Below are positions 1-8,749 of a stretch of 64,000 nucleotides of DNA, piece after piece. The stretch covers positions 7,564,001 through 7,628,000 of the forward strand of contig NC_013595.1 in assembly GCF_000024865.1 (NCBI RefSeq), read 5' to 3'. Source of the stretch: Streptosporangium roseum DSM 43021. GTDB taxonomy: Bacteria; Actinomycetota; Actinomycetes; Streptosporangiales; Streptosporangiaceae. The translations under genes were made by a program, and so were the position numbers. The notes under the pieces are model-generated. The model was not told the origin of the DNA. It ran no database searches and was given only the letters and a program-made list of their open reading frames with translations. The stretch's first letter is position 1. Each line of letters begins with the position of its first letter.

Positions 1-2
1 GC

Positions 3-557
3 ACGCTGGCCACCCGGCTGAAGGTGAGCAAGCTGGTCACCACCCACGGCATCCCGATGGCCGTCCCGCACACCCGCCCACTGGGCGTCACCGGTCACGC
101 CACCCGCCCCGAGCTCGTCACCGGCCAGACCAGCGCCTTCGGCAAGGTCCAGGTGCCCGGCAGCGTGGCCGCCCTGATCGAGTTCCGGCTCGGCGCCGAG
201 GGCCACGACGCCCTCGGCTACGCCGTGCACGTCCCGCACTACCTGGCCCAGGCGGAGTATCCCGCGGCGGCGGTGACCGCCCTGGAGGCGGTGACCAGGA
301 GCACCGGGCTGGTGTTCCCGCTGGAGAGCCTGCGCGAGGCCGCGCGGAGCACCGACACCGAGATCGCCGAGCAGATCGAGGCCTCCGACGAGCTGTCCAC
401 CGCGATCACCGGCCTCGAACAGCAGTACGACGCGTTCGCCGCCGGGTCCAAGCGCGAGAACCTGATGGCGGAGCCCTCCGAGATGCCCACCGGCGACGAG
501 CTCGCCGCCCAGTTCGAGGCCTTCCTCGCCGAGCGTGACGAGCAGCGCGGTGACTGA
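3..557 (+). CDS. PAC2 family protein, C-terminal part
   Basis: The reading frame is open from the window edge, so the 5' end is missing; about 184 residues remain. The fragment resembles the C-terminal half of actinobacterial PAC2 (proteasome assembly chaperone-like) proteins. It has the conserved segment with PMAVPHTRP and VTGHATRPE, the hydrophobic stretch GYAVHVPHYLAQAEYP, and a charged helical tail ending in FEAFLAERDEQ. The family is cytoplasmic and its actinobacterial substrate is not known; a link to the proteasome is inference from the family name. Its stop overlaps the start of the following oxidoreductase gene, which suggests co-transcription. Confidence 0.8.
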   Translation, partial: TLATRLKVSKLVTTHGIPMAVPHTRPLGVTGHATRPELVTGQTSAFGKVQVPGSVAALIEFRLGAEGHDALGYAVHVPHYLAQAEYPAAAVTALEAVTRSTGLVFPLESLREAARSTDTEIAEQIEASDELSTAITGLEQQYDAFAAGSKRENLMAEPSEMPTGDELAAQFEAFLAERDEQRGD

Positions 558-1587
558 CCTGCGCGTCGGCCTCATCGGGTACGGCGTGGCCGGGGCGTTC
601 TTCCACGCCCCGCTGATCGCCGCGACCCCGGGGCTGAGCCTGTCGGCCGTGGTGACCGGCAACCCCGGGCGCGCGGCCGAGGTGCGGGAGAAGTACGGCG
701 CGCGGGCGGTGGGCGACGCCGCCGAGCTGTGGGACTCCAGTGACCTGATCGTGGTCGCCTCCCCCAACCGCACCCACGTCCCGCTGGCCGAGGCCGCCCT
801 GAAGGCGGGCCTGCCCGTGGTGGTGGACAAGCCGCTGGCGGCGACGGCGGCACAGGCCCGCGCCCTGGTACGGCTGGCGGGCGAGCTGGGCCTGATGCTG
901 ACCGTGTTCCAGAACCGTCGCTGGGACGGCGACTTCCTGACGGCCGAGCGGCTGGTCTCCTCCGGGGAGCTCGGCACCGTGAGCCGGCTGGAGTCGCGGT
1001 TCGAACGCTGGCGCCCCATCCCCAAGGGCGGCTGGCGCGAGCTCGGCGGCGCCGAGGAGATCGGCGGCCTCCTCTACGACCTCGGCAGCCATCTGGTCGA
1101 CCAGGCCCTGCGCCTGCTCGGCCCGGTCACCCACGTCTACGCCGAGTCCGACATCCGCCGTCCCGGGGTCGCCTCCGACGACGACACCTTCATCGCCCTG
1201 ACCCATGCCGGCGGTGCCCGCTCCCACCTGTGGGCCGGCGCGGTCGCGCCCCGGCTCGGTCCCCGCTTCCGGATCCTGGGCTCGGAGGCCGGCTACGTGA
1301 AACACGGCCTGGACGTCCAGGAGGACCGGCTGCGCGCCGGTCTCACCCCGGACTCCCCGGGTTTCGGTGAGGAGCCTCGGGAGCGGTGGGGCACCCTGGG
1401 CACCGACGAGGCCAACCACCCCGTCCGCACCGAACCGGGCGCCTACGCCGACTTCTACAGGGCGGTGGCGGCGAGCCTGCGTGACGGCGCCCCGCCGCCG
1501 GTCGACCCCGCAGAGGTGATCGAGGCCCTCACCGTCCTGGAGGCCGCCCGCCGGTCGGCCGCAGAGCACCGGGTCGTCGCCCTCTGA
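550..1587 (+). CDS. Gfo/Idh/MocA family NAD(P)-dependent oxidoreductase
   Basis: A cytoplasmic dehydrogenase of about 345 residues with an N-terminal Rossmann fold: VGLIGYGVAG is the dinucleotide-binding glycine motif, and SPNRTH and VDKPLA are the signature segments that close the cofactor pocket. The C-terminal part (from about residue 120) is the usual mixed alpha/beta substrate domain. Family members oxidise or reduce sugars and related polyols; this substrate cannot be read from sequence. The GTG at 550 puts the Rossmann motif close to the N-terminus as in relatives; an in-frame GTG at 535 would add five residues. Neither has a clear ribosome binding site, and both overlap the upstream PAC2 gene, consistent with translational coupling. 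Confidence 0.9.
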   Translation: MTDLRVGLIGYGVAGAFFHAPLIAATPGLSLSAVVTGNPGRAAEVREKYGARAVGDAAELWDSSDLIVVASPNRTHVPLAEAALKAGLPVVVDKPLAATAAQARALVRLAGELGLMLTVFQNRRWDGDFLTAERLVSSGELGTVSRLESRFERWRPIPKGGWRELGGAEEIGGLLYDLGSHLVDQALRLLGPVTHVYAESDIRRPGVASDDDTFIALTHAGGARSHLWAGAVAPRLGPRFRILGSEAGYVKHGLDVQEDRLRAGLTPDSPGFGEEPRERWGTLGTDEANHPVRTEPGAYADFYRAVAASLRDGAPPPVDPAEVIEALTVLEAARRSAAEHRVVAL

Positions 1588-1589
1588 GA

Positions 1590-1618
1590 CCCGCGAGGGA
1601 CCGGGGGTCCCTCGCGGG
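1590..1618. terminator. Bidirectional hairpin between convergent genes
   Basis: A perfect 12-bp inverted repeat (CCCGCGAGGGAC / GTCCCTCGCGGG) with a 5-nt loop lies between the oxidoreductase and the convergent phosphatase gene. No T-run follows on either strand, which is common in high-GC actinobacteria. Confidence 0.7.
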
Positions 1619-1623
1619 CGATG

Positions 1624-2421
1624 TCAGTCGCGCAGGCGGGAACGGAGCGACCGGGAGTCGGCCTCGGTCCAGCCCTGGGAGGCGAGCCACGGCAGGGGCC
1701 CGCCGAAACGGTCGTCGAGGACGCGGAGGAACTGCTCGATGTACTCCGGGCGCGGCCGGTGGTCGTCGGCCGGGCGGGAGTCGAGGTCGTCGCGGTAGGT
1801 CGCGCTGGAGCGCAGGCGGGCCAGGATGCCCTCCAGGCGCTCACCGGTGGCGGTGTAGTCGGCGACGATCGCCTCCCGGGTGGCCCCGGCGACTTCGAGG
1901 GCCAGGGCGCAGACGACGCCGGTGCGGTCCTTGCCCGCCGCGCAGTGCACGACGGCGGCGCCGTCGTCGCGGGCCATGGCGCGCAGGGCGGCCAGCACCG
2001 AGTCCGGACGGTCGCGCAGGTAGGCGTAGTAGAAGCCGGTCACCCTGAGCTCGGCGAGATCCTCCTCGACCCGCTCCTGCCAGGGCAGCACCTTGTCGGC
2101 GTCGATCGTGTCGGCCTCGACGTCGGTGTGCCTGCCCCCCTCGGCGAACAGGGTGTGGTGGTGGATGCTCACCTCCGGCACGGCCATGAGCGGCCCGGGG
2201 CCCTCCAGGGACACCTCGGCGCCGGAGCGCAGGTCGACGACGTGACGGAGCTTCAGCTCTCCGACGAGCAGCTCGATGTCGTGCTCGGTCAGTCCCTGCA
2301 GGTTGTCCGACCGGTACAGCCGGCCGGGGCGCGTGGTCCCGCCGTCCACCGTGGCGAGCCCGCCGAGGTCGCGAACGTTGACGGCACCTTCAAGATCAAT
2401 CCATCGCGTGAAGTCGTTCAT
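1624..2421 (-). CDS. Tyrosine-protein phosphatase (Y_phosphatase3 type)
   Basis: A cytoplasmic phosphatase of about 265 residues. The catalytic P-loop HCAAGKDRTG matches the Cys-x5-Arg motif of protein tyrosine phosphatases, with the cysteine nucleophile and the arginine both present. Upstream are the family motifs NVRDLGG, PGRLYRSDNL and VVDLRSGAE, typical of the MptpB-like Y_phosphatase3 family, which acts on phosphotyrosine and sometimes phosphoinositides. The in vivo substrate is unknown. Start codons GTG (2424) and ATG (2421) are adjacent; the ATG is preferred. The gene converges on the oxidoreductase and shares its hairpin. Confidence 0.9.
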   Translation of the reverse strand: MNDFTRWIDLEGAVNVRDLGGLATVDGGTTRPGRLYRSDNLQGLTEHDIELLVGELKLRHVVDLRSGAEVSLEGPGPLMAVPEVSIHHHTLFAEGGRHTDVEADTIDADKVLPWQERVEEDLAELRVTGFYYAYLRDRPDSVLAALRAMARDDGAAVVHCAAGKDRTGVVCALALEVAGATREAIVADYTATGERLEGILARLRSSATYRDDLDSRPADDHRPRPEYIEQFLRVLDDRFGGPLPWLASQGWTEADSRSLRSRLRD

Positions 2422-2469
2422 CACTCACGAGCCTATACGGCGAGGTATGTCCGCGCAGTTAACGCCAGG

Positions 2470-2565
2470 TGCTCATTGCCGCAACGGCGACACCCCCACA
2501 CCGCGCGGGCCCACGGCTGAGGACGGACGCCCGGATGCTCGCTGCCGCAACGGCGACGCCCCCGC
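2470..2565. repeat. Imperfect 29-bp direct repeat, two copies
   Basis: Copies at about 2470-2498 and 2537-2565, 67 bp apart, share the core TGCCGCAACGGCGAC with three or four differences. They lie in the 170-bp intergenic stretch between the tyrosine phosphatase start and the end of the NB-ARC gene. GCCG-CAA-CGGC in each copy can form a small hairpin. Function is not evident. Confidence 0.5.
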
Positions 2566-2572
2566 CGGGGGC
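2558..2572 (-). terminator. GC hairpin downstream of NB-ARC gene
   Basis: GCCCCC-GCC-GGGGGC, a 6-bp stem 22 nt past the stop of the minus-strand NB-ARC/TPR gene. It is a plausible weak terminator, though such hairpins also arise by chance at this GC content. Confidence 0.35.
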
Positions 2573-2594
2573 ACGAGGACGCGGCCGGTCCGGC

Positions 2595-5159
2595 TCACTC
2601 CCCCGCGCGGCGCAGGAGTTCGAGGGTGCGGCCCATCCCGGCCTGGTTGCCCAGGCTCCGGTAGATGTCCTGGGCCTGCCTGAGCGGGGGGAGCGCCGCC
2701 TCCTGGTCACCCGCCTCCAGATGCGCCTCGCCGAGGTAGCGCAGGCTCCGGGCCATCCACCAGCGGTCACCCAGCTCCTCGAAGGCGTGCACGGCCCGCT
2801 CCAGCGACTCCCGCGCCTCCCGGGTACGGCCCAGCCGGCTGTGTGCGCGTCCCGCCGACAGCTCGCTCCGGGCCACGCCCCAGGAGTCGCCGAGGGCGGC
2901 CAGCATCTCCGTGGCCCGCCGTACGTAGGCCAGTTCGCGGAGTCCGTCGGCGGGATTGCCGACCTCACCGGCCGCGCGCAGGCACCTGGCCTCCTCCCAG
3001 AGCTCGCCTCTGAGCCGGAACGTCTCCGCCGCCCGGTCCAGGCTGAACCCGGCCCGCGTGAAGTCCTCCGCGGCGGCCCTGGTCTCCCCCTGGGCGTGCA
3101 GCGTCCGCGCGGTCGCGCCGAGCACTTCCCCGTAGGCGCGCAGGGTCTGCGCCTCGGAGTAGCGGTTACGGTCGTACTTGAAGACCTCCAGGGCGTCCTC
3201 CAGCAGCTTCCTGGCCTGCTCGGGCCTGCGCTGGGCGAGCCGGAGCTCGGCCAGGTTGCGCTGCGTCCTGGCCGACCACCAGCGGTCGCCCTCCCCCTTG
3301 AAGGCCGTGATCGCCTCGATGAGGTAGCCCTGGCCCGGGTCGAGGTTGCCGTCGCTGAACAGGGCCATGCCGACCGCCCGCATCGCCCGCGCGGACCACC
3401 ACGACTCGCCCAGGTCGGTGAAGATCTCCAGCGCGCGCTCGGCGTCCGCCCTGGCGACCTGGTGGCTGCCCTGCCCGCCGCTCACCGCCGCCCGGTCCAG
3501 CAGCGCGATGCCCAGGGCCCGCCGGTCGTCCATGTGGGCCGCGGCCTCGCACACGATCTCGGCGACCGCCCGCCAGTCGGACCAGTAGGCCCGCAGGGAG
3601 TGGCAGAGCGAGCAGAAGGCGCGGCCCAGGCCCCAGGCCAGATCCCACATCTCCAAGGCGCGGGCCTGGTGGATCATGGCGACCAGGGTCCGCCGCTCGG
3701 CGTTGAGCCAGTCGGCCGCCGACGCCTGGGCGACCGTCGTGGTCGCCGGGTCGGCGTTCCTGCCGCTGCGGCCCCAGTCCTGGGGCCAGCGGGCCATGGC
3801 CGCGGTCTCGGCTCGGCGCCGGTAGCCGGACAGGACCCGCTCGATGGCCGCCCTGCGGTGACCGTCGTCCTCGTCGGAGACGGCCAGCTCGCGGGCGAAG
3901 ATGCGGACCAGGTCGTGCAGCCGGTAGCGCATCACGCCGGAGAAGTCGATGCCCGAGCACTCGGCGAGCTGGGTGTCGATGAGCGCCTCAAGCTGGTCGG
4001 CCCCGTCCAGCTCGGAGGTGGCCAGCAGCTCCCCCGCCACCCAGCCGGGCATGTCGGGGGCGGTGAGGAGGCTGAGCAGGCGCAGCAGCCGGCGCTGGAG
4101 GCCGGTGCAGTCGTCGTAGCTGAGCTGGAGCGAGGCGCGCACGCTCTTGTCGAGCCTGCGGGCGAGTTCGAGGTGGTCCAGGCGGCGGCGCTCGTCCCTC
4201 AGCCGGTCGGCGAGCTCGCGCAGGGTCCAGTTCTCCCGGGTCGCCAGGCGGCCGCCGCAGATGCTGATGGCCAGCGGCAGGTGGTCGCACATCCGGACGA
4301 TCTCCTGGGCCGACTCCAGGTCGGCGGCGACCCGGTCGTCCCCGGCCAGCCGGGCCAGCAGTTCCACGCCCTGCGCCTCGCTGAACACCGAGAGCTGCTT
4401 GTCGTAGGTGTTGAGCAGGAACAGCGGCTGCCGTGATGTGATCATGACCGCGCAGCCCGGCTCGGCCGGGATCAGGTCCTTGACCTGGTCTCCGTCCTGG
4501 GCGTTGTCCAGGCCGATCAGGATGCGCTTGCCCTTGGTCCAGGTCAGCCAGAGCTTGCGCAGTTCGGCCGGGCCGCCGGGGTCGGTGGTGAGCCGCACCC
4601 CCAGCGCCCGCAGGAAGCCGATCAGCACCTCCTCGGCCTGGATCGGCGCCTCCACCGCGCCGCGCAGGTCGGCGTAGAGGCGCCCGTCGGGGAAGCGGTC
4701 GGCGACCTCGTGCCCGAACCTGGCGATGAGCATGGACTTGCCCACCCCGCCTCTGCCGTACACCGAGACGACCAGCGGCGAGTTGTCCCCGTCGCGGCCA
4801 CGGGAGCGTTGGTGCCCGGCGAACACCCGGCGCAGCTCGGCCAGCGACTCGGTCCGCCCGGTGAAGTGCGCGGAGACCGGGGGCCACTGGTCGGGCGGGC
4901 GCCAGGACGGGCCGTCTCCCGCTGCGGGCTTCTCCGCCCGGGTGCCGGCGGTCGCCCAGGTGAGCAGGCCGACCAGGAGGGCGGCGAGCACGGTGACGCC
5001 GACCTTGGCCTCGGTGGGCAGGTCCCAGACGTCCAGCGACGTGGCCAGGATGCTGGCCACCGCGGCGGCGATTCCCGCGGCGGCGGGGGCCGCCAGCGAG
5101 ATCGACCGCCTCGACGGTCGGGAACCACGACGATCAGGCACGTTTGACGGCCCGGGCAT
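2595..5159 (-). CDS. Membrane-anchored NB-ARC/TPR STAND NTPase
   Basis: About 854 residues. Near the N-terminus a basic stretch is followed by two hydrophobic segments (around residues 21-40 and 52-70) that look like membrane helices. An NB-ARC ATPase domain follows: Walker A GRGGVGKS, kinase-2 ILIGLDNAQD, the sensor-like VMITSRQ and the HLPLAISICGG motif. A winged-helix linker comes next, then a long run of TPR helices to the C-terminus. STAND proteins are ATP-driven switches, and in actinobacteria many have no known ligand. The ATG at 5159 is chosen because GGAGGG lies 5 nt upstream; a TTG at 5225 would add 22 residues. It follows the M6 protease gene on the same strand with a strong hairpin between, so it is probably transcribed separately. 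Confidence 0.85.
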   Translation of the reverse strand: MPGPSNVPDRRGSRPSRRSISLAAPAAAGIAAAVASILATSLDVWDLPTEAKVGVTVLAALLVGLLTWATAGTRAEKPAAGDGPSWRPPDQWPPVSAHFTGRTESLAELRRVFAGHQRSRGRDGDNSPLVVSVYGRGGVGKSMLIARFGHEVADRFPDGRLYADLRGAVEAPIQAEEVLIGFLRALGVRLTTDPGGPAELRKLWLTWTKGKRILIGLDNAQDGDQVKDLIPAEPGCAVMITSRQPLFLLNTYDKQLSVFSEAQGVELLARLAGDDRVAADLESAQEIVRMCDHLPLAISICGGRLATRENWTLRELADRLRDERRRLDHLELARRLDKSVRASLQLSYDDCTGLQRRLLRLLSLLTAPDMPGWVAGELLATSELDGADQLEALIDTQLAECSGIDFSGVMRYRLHDLVRIFARELAVSDEDDGHRRAAIERVLSGYRRRAETAAMARWPQDWGRSGRNADPATTTVAQASAADWLNAERRTLVAMIHQARALEMWDLAWGLGRAFCSLCHSLRAYWSDWRAVAEIVCEAAAHMDDRRALGIALLDRAAVSGGQGSHQVARADAERALEIFTDLGESWWSARAMRAVGMALFSDGNLDPGQGYLIEAITAFKGEGDRWWSARTQRNLAELRLAQRRPEQARKLLEDALEVFKYDRNRYSEAQTLRAYGEVLGATARTLHAQGETRAAAEDFTRAGFSLDRAAETFRLRGELWEEARCLRAAGEVGNPADGLRELAYVRRATEMLAALGDSWGVARSELSAGRAHSRLGRTREARESLERAVHAFEELGDRWWMARSLRYLGEAHLEAGDQEAALPPLRQAQDIYRSLGNQAGMGRTLELLRRAGE

Positions 5160-5254
5160 CCACACCCTCCGGAAAGAACCGCGGCACGCCCGCGGCCCCC
5201 CGACCCAGCCGACGTGTTGTCTCAAGATTGATTCAACCAGATGCCCGGCCGGCG

Positions 5255-5289
5255 GTGACGGGGTACGGCGGCCCGCCGCACCCCGTCAC
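5255..5289 (-). terminator. Strong hairpin after M6 protease gene
   Basis: Outer arms GTGACGGGGT / ACCCCGTCAC pair perfectly, and the interior CGGCGG / CCGCCG continues the stem, giving about 16 paired bases. It lies 40 nt past the stop of the minus-strand protease gene and upstream of the next gene. Confidence 0.75.
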
Positions 5290-5328
5290 GCCCTTCCGGG
5301 ACTCCTGCGGCCTTCCGGCCGGGGCCCT

Positions 5329-7422
5329 CTACAGGCCGATCACGTGACAGGTGGCCTTGGCGGTCTTGGACGGGTCGCTCTCGGAGGTGGCCGTCAGCGT
5401 GACCTTGGCCAGCCGGCTGCCTCCGGAGGCACGCTGGGCCTTGACGCCCACCAGCGCCTGCTTGCCGAAGTCCACGCCGGCGAGCCGGTTGGGCACCGAG
5501 GCCGTCCAGCCGTTGCCCTCGACGGTGGCCGACAGCCGGTAGACGTCACTCTTGAGGTAGGCGCTCACGTCCTCGGGGTGCTGCCCCTGGGCGGGGGCGG
5601 ACCTGCCGGTGTTGAACAGCGGGAACTTGCAGAAGGACAGGCCCTTGCCGTCGGGGATCCCGGCGGCGGGCAGCAGCTTCACACCGCGCTTCTGCGGCCC
5701 GGCGCCGTCCAGGGAGCGGACGGCCACCGTGTAGGACAGCACGCCCTTGCGGTCGCGCTGCAGGTCGAGGACGTAGAAGTGGAGCCTGTTGGCCTCGTCC
5801 ACGTACTCGAACTCGGCCCCGGAGTCGGCGCCCGCGTGGAACAGGGCGTCCGACAGCTGGCGGTAGTCGCCGATCGTGATGGGCACGGCGGTGCCGTCGG
5901 GCAGGACGTAGTCGGTCATGCCGATGTCCTGCGGGTTGGCGTCGACGACCCACTCGAAGGGCGCGCGGTCCTGGTTCTTGGTCTTGGCCAGCAGCACGCC
6001 GGAGTCGGGGGTGAAGGAGTCGGCGCCCATCCGGTCGACGACCTCGACGGTGTAGTTGTCGTAGCCGCCGCCGTCGCAGAACGGGTCGGTGGCGATGGCG
6101 CAGGCGGGGCTGCGGTCGCCGTCGCCGAAGGCGATGTTGACCCCGGACAGGCCGGTCGGTCCCGGCTGGACCACCCGGGCCGTCACCTTGGCCACGACGA
6201 GACCGGAGTCGGCCAGCGCCTCGCGGGACAGGCGCAGCACGTTCTGCTCGTCCACCATCTCAAGCTTGATCTTGTTGCGGAGCATGTGCTGGGCGCCCAT
6301 GGAACCGCCTCCGGTGGGCGGGATCATCCAGCGGCTGTGCGGGCCGCCCGGGCCGTTGAAGCTGCCCCGGCTGAGCATCTCCCAGATACCGGTGTAGGCC
6401 CGGCGCGGCGGCACCCCGAACGGGTTGTTGTAGTTGTCTCCGATGCCGAGGATGTGGCTGAGCTCGTGGGCGTAGACGCCCTGGCCCGAGCTCTCGGCCT
6501 GGGTGGACGATCCGCCTCCGGCGTTGGGCCAGATGGAGGAGGCCGAGGCCCAGGAGGTCCACTCCACGTACCGGGTGTTCGCCCAGTTGGGCAGTGCGGG
6601 GTCCGGCGGGCCGAAGTCGTCGGTCACCGCCTCCTTGGCCGGGAACTTGATCGGCCCGAACTCCTGCCAGGTGGCCGACTCGTCCTGGCCGGCGCTCAGG
6701 AAGAAGACGAAGTCGAACCCCGCGGGGATCTCGGGGCCCTCGGCGCCGACCCACGCGGCCCGCCCGTCGGTCCTGATGTTCTTGTTGCAGCTGTCGCCCG
6801 CCGGGCAGCCGGTCCCCGCCTGGAACTCCATGGCGTACTCGTGGGACTTGCCCGGCATCTGGTACGGGCCGAAGGCGGTCAGGTCGACGCCGTAACGGCC
6901 CCCGGAGTCCTCCATCCAGTACTCGTGGATGGTGTGGCCGCGGTTGAGCTGGTTGGGAGTGTTGAGGAAGTCCTTGTAGAACCCGGCGACCTGCTCGCGC
7001 GGGATGTCGTGGGCCTCGGCGCTGGGGTTCTTGAAGACCGTCGACCCCTGGGGCTGGGTGACCACGAACGGCTGGTTGGGGTAGTCGAGCAGGACCAGCG
7101 CGCCGCGGAAGGTGCGCTTGGAACCCTTGACCGCGGGATCGGCCCAGTTGGTGCCCGGCGGCTTCTTGTAGTCGGCCCACGTCATGTGGTCCGGGTTCTT
7201 CCAGTTCTGCGGGTCGATCGGGGCCGGGGCGCCGGGCTTGGCGCGCAGCGTGGCCGCGGGTTCGTCCTGCTGCCAGGGCTGGGTCTGGGGCCAGTGGTCC
7301 AGTCGCCAGGGATGCTCGGGCGCGGGAGAGGGGTCGGCGGAGGCGGGGACGGAGGCGATGCCGATCGGGATCAGCACCACCGCTGCGATCAGTGCTTTCA
7401 GTAACCTGGGGGGTCGAGTCAC
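5329..7422 (-). CDS. Secreted M6 family metalloprotease (immune inhibitor A-like)
   Basis: A secreted protease of 697 residues. The N-terminus (basic MTRPPRLLKA, then a hydrophobic core ending in SVPASA) is a typical Sec signal peptide. The zinc motif HELSH in GVYAHELSHILGIGDNY, with downstream GIWEMLSRG, fits the M6 peptidase domain (about residues 100-420). The remaining C-terminal part carries a Cys pair (CAIATDPFCDGGG) and beta-rich sequence without an assigned fold. M6 enzymes degrade extracellular proteins; a role in scavenging is inference. The start is GTG. No good ribosome binding site precedes it, but TATAGC lies about 10 nt upstream, so the message could be leaderless. It is divergent from the amidohydrolase-like gene across an intergenic palindrome. 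Confidence 0.85.
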   Translation of the reverse strand: MTRPPRLLKALIAAVVLIPIGIASVPASADPSPAPEHPWRLDHWPQTQPWQQDEPAATLRAKPGAPAPIDPQNWKNPDHMTWADYKKPPGTNWADPAVKGSKRTFRGALVLLDYPNQPFVVTQPQGSTVFKNPSAEAHDIPREQVAGFYKDFLNTPNQLNRGHTIHEYWMEDSGGRYGVDLTAFGPYQMPGKSHEYAMEFQAGTGCPAGDSCNKNIRTDGRAAWVGAEGPEIPAGFDFVFFLSAGQDESATWQEFGPIKFPAKEAVTDDFGPPDPALPNWANTRYVEWTSWASASSIWPNAGGGSSTQAESSGQGVYAHELSHILGIGDNYNNPFGVPPRRAYTGIWEMLSRGSFNGPGGPHSRWMIPPTGGGSMGAQHMLRNKIKLEMVDEQNVLRLSREALADSGLVVAKVTARVVQPGPTGLSGVNIAFGDGDRSPACAIATDPFCDGGGYDNYTVEVVDRMGADSFTPDSGVLLAKTKNQDRAPFEWVVDANPQDIGMTDYVLPDGTAVPITIGDYRQLSDALFHAGADSGAEFEYVDEANRLHFYVLDLQRDRKGVLSYTVAVRSLDGAGPQKRGVKLLPAAGIPDGKGLSFCKFPLFNTGRSAPAQGQHPEDVSAYLKSDVYRLSATVEGNGWTASVPNRLAGVDFGKQALVGVKAQRASGGSRLAKVTLTATSESDPSKTAKATCHVIGL

Positions 7423-7438
7423 GACAAATGACGCTATA

Positions 7439-7457
7439 GATCGCTTTCGCAGCGATC
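7439..7457. promoter_or_regulatory. Palindrome in divergent promoter region
   Basis: GATCGCT-TTCGC-AGCGATC is a perfect 7-bp inverted repeat with a 5-nt spacer. It sits 17 nt upstream of the protease start and about 130 nt upstream of the amidohydrolase-like gene. It looks like an operator for an unknown dimeric regulator and overlaps the probable -10 of the protease gene. Confidence 0.4.
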
Positions 7458-7590
7458 AATCATCTTCTGTAGGAAGGTCATCTGTCAGGTGTAGGAAAAC
7501 GCGCCGTGCCGCGGTCCGCCGATGCGACATTTGAGATCGGCAGGTCGATGCCCTTAATCTCTCTAAAGGGACAAACAGACAGGAGTGTCT

Positions 7591-8646
7591 ATGCCCACGC
7601 GTGCGGGCCACGGCATCGGCACGCGTGCGCTCCCGCAGGTCGTCGTGCACACCGCGCCTCTCGTCCTCCCCGTCTGCGAGCCGCCCGTCGTCGACGGCGC
7701 CGTCGCCGTCCGGGGCGACCGGGTGATCCGGATCGGCCCGCGCCGGGAGATCGAGGCCGCCCACCCCGACCTCACTCCGGTCCGGTGGCCCGGGATGATC
7801 GTACCGGGACTGGTCGACGCCCACCTCCGTCTCGACCGGGCTCCGGCCCGGTCGGCCGTCCACGGCGTCACCGCGGTCGCGGGCGTGGCGGGCGACCTGG
7901 ACGCCGCGTCCTCGGCCGCCGAGGCCGGCCTCGGCGGCGTGACCTACCTCGAGACACGCTGCGAGGACGAGGCACGGTGGGAGAGGGACGGGCGCGACCG
8001 GCTGATCACCGCCATCCGCGAGGTGGGCCACCCGGGCGTCGTCGGCATCGCCCCGCACTCCCCCGACCCCGTGGTCATGGAGGATCTGGCCATCCTGTCG
8101 CGGACGTTCGGGCTCCGGCTCCACGTCGAGTTGGGGCGCCATCCGGCCGGCTTCCTGGACGAGGTGGGGGCCCTCGGGCCAGGCTGCCACGTGGCGATCT
8201 CCGGTCCGCTCGACGAGGCGGACCGCAAGCTGCTGCGGATCCGGGGCACGGCGGTGGCGATCGCGTCGCCGTTCGCCGCCGAGGGGCTGCTCGACGGAGA
8301 GGTCACCATCGCGTTCGGCACCCGGACGGGCGGCGACCCGCTGGCGGCCGCCCGCGCGCTCGCCCGCGACGGTTCTCCCGGCACCGCCCTCGACAGGCTC
8401 CTGGTCGAGGCGGTGACGCTGGGTGGGGCGCGGGCCCTGGGCATGGCCGAGGGGCCGGGCCGACTGGGCTCGCTCGGCCGGGACAGCCGGGCCGACTTCG
8501 CCGTCTTCGCCGTCGAGGCCGACGAGCGGACCGCCTACACCGCCCTGCTCCGCGAGGGACCGGGCCGGTGCGTGGCCACGGTCGTCGGCGGCCGCAGCCG
8601 GCGTACCGGCGACGGCCGGAAGACCGAGACAAGGCGTCCCGCCTGA
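7591..8646 (+). CDS. Amidohydrolase-superfamily protein with missing metal ligands
   Basis: About 351 residues with the overall layout of imidazolone/aminofutalosine/cytosine deaminase-like amidohydrolases: an N-terminal beta-sandwich strand with DGAVAVRGDRVIRIG, then PGLVDAH, GIAPHSPDP, LHVEL and a C-terminal KLGSL-like segment (GRLGSLGRDSRADFAVF). The metal-binding HxH is HLR (second His lost), the HxHLAE motif reads HVELG, the HC/H strand reads HVAISGP, and the usual GTDS aspartate is replaced in FGTRTG. It is therefore probably not a conventional metal-dependent hydrolase. ATG at 7591 has AGGAG five bases upstream; a GTG at 7585 lies inside that ribosome binding site. Confidence 0.75.
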   Translation: MPTRAGHGIGTRALPQVVVHTAPLVLPVCEPPVVDGAVAVRGDRVIRIGPRREIEAAHPDLTPVRWPGMIVPGLVDAHLRLDRAPARSAVHGVTAVAGVAGDLDAASSAAEAGLGGVTYLETRCEDEARWERDGRDRLITAIREVGHPGVVGIAPHSPDPVVMEDLAILSRTFGLRLHVELGRHPAGFLDEVGALGPGCHVAISGPLDEADRKLLRIRGTAVAIASPFAAEGLLDGEVTIAFGTRTGGDPLAAARALARDGSPGTALDRLLVEAVTLGGARALGMAEGPGRLGSLGRDSRADFAVFAVEADERTAYTALLREGPGRCVATVVGGRSRRTGDGRKTETRRPA

Positions 8647-8749
8647 CCGGGAGCGCCTCGCACCGGCCGGACACACGCGTCCCCCACCGGACCGGCGGAC
8701 CGGCGGGGCTGCGGCCGGTGAGCTGACGGACCGGCGGGGCTGACGGGCT

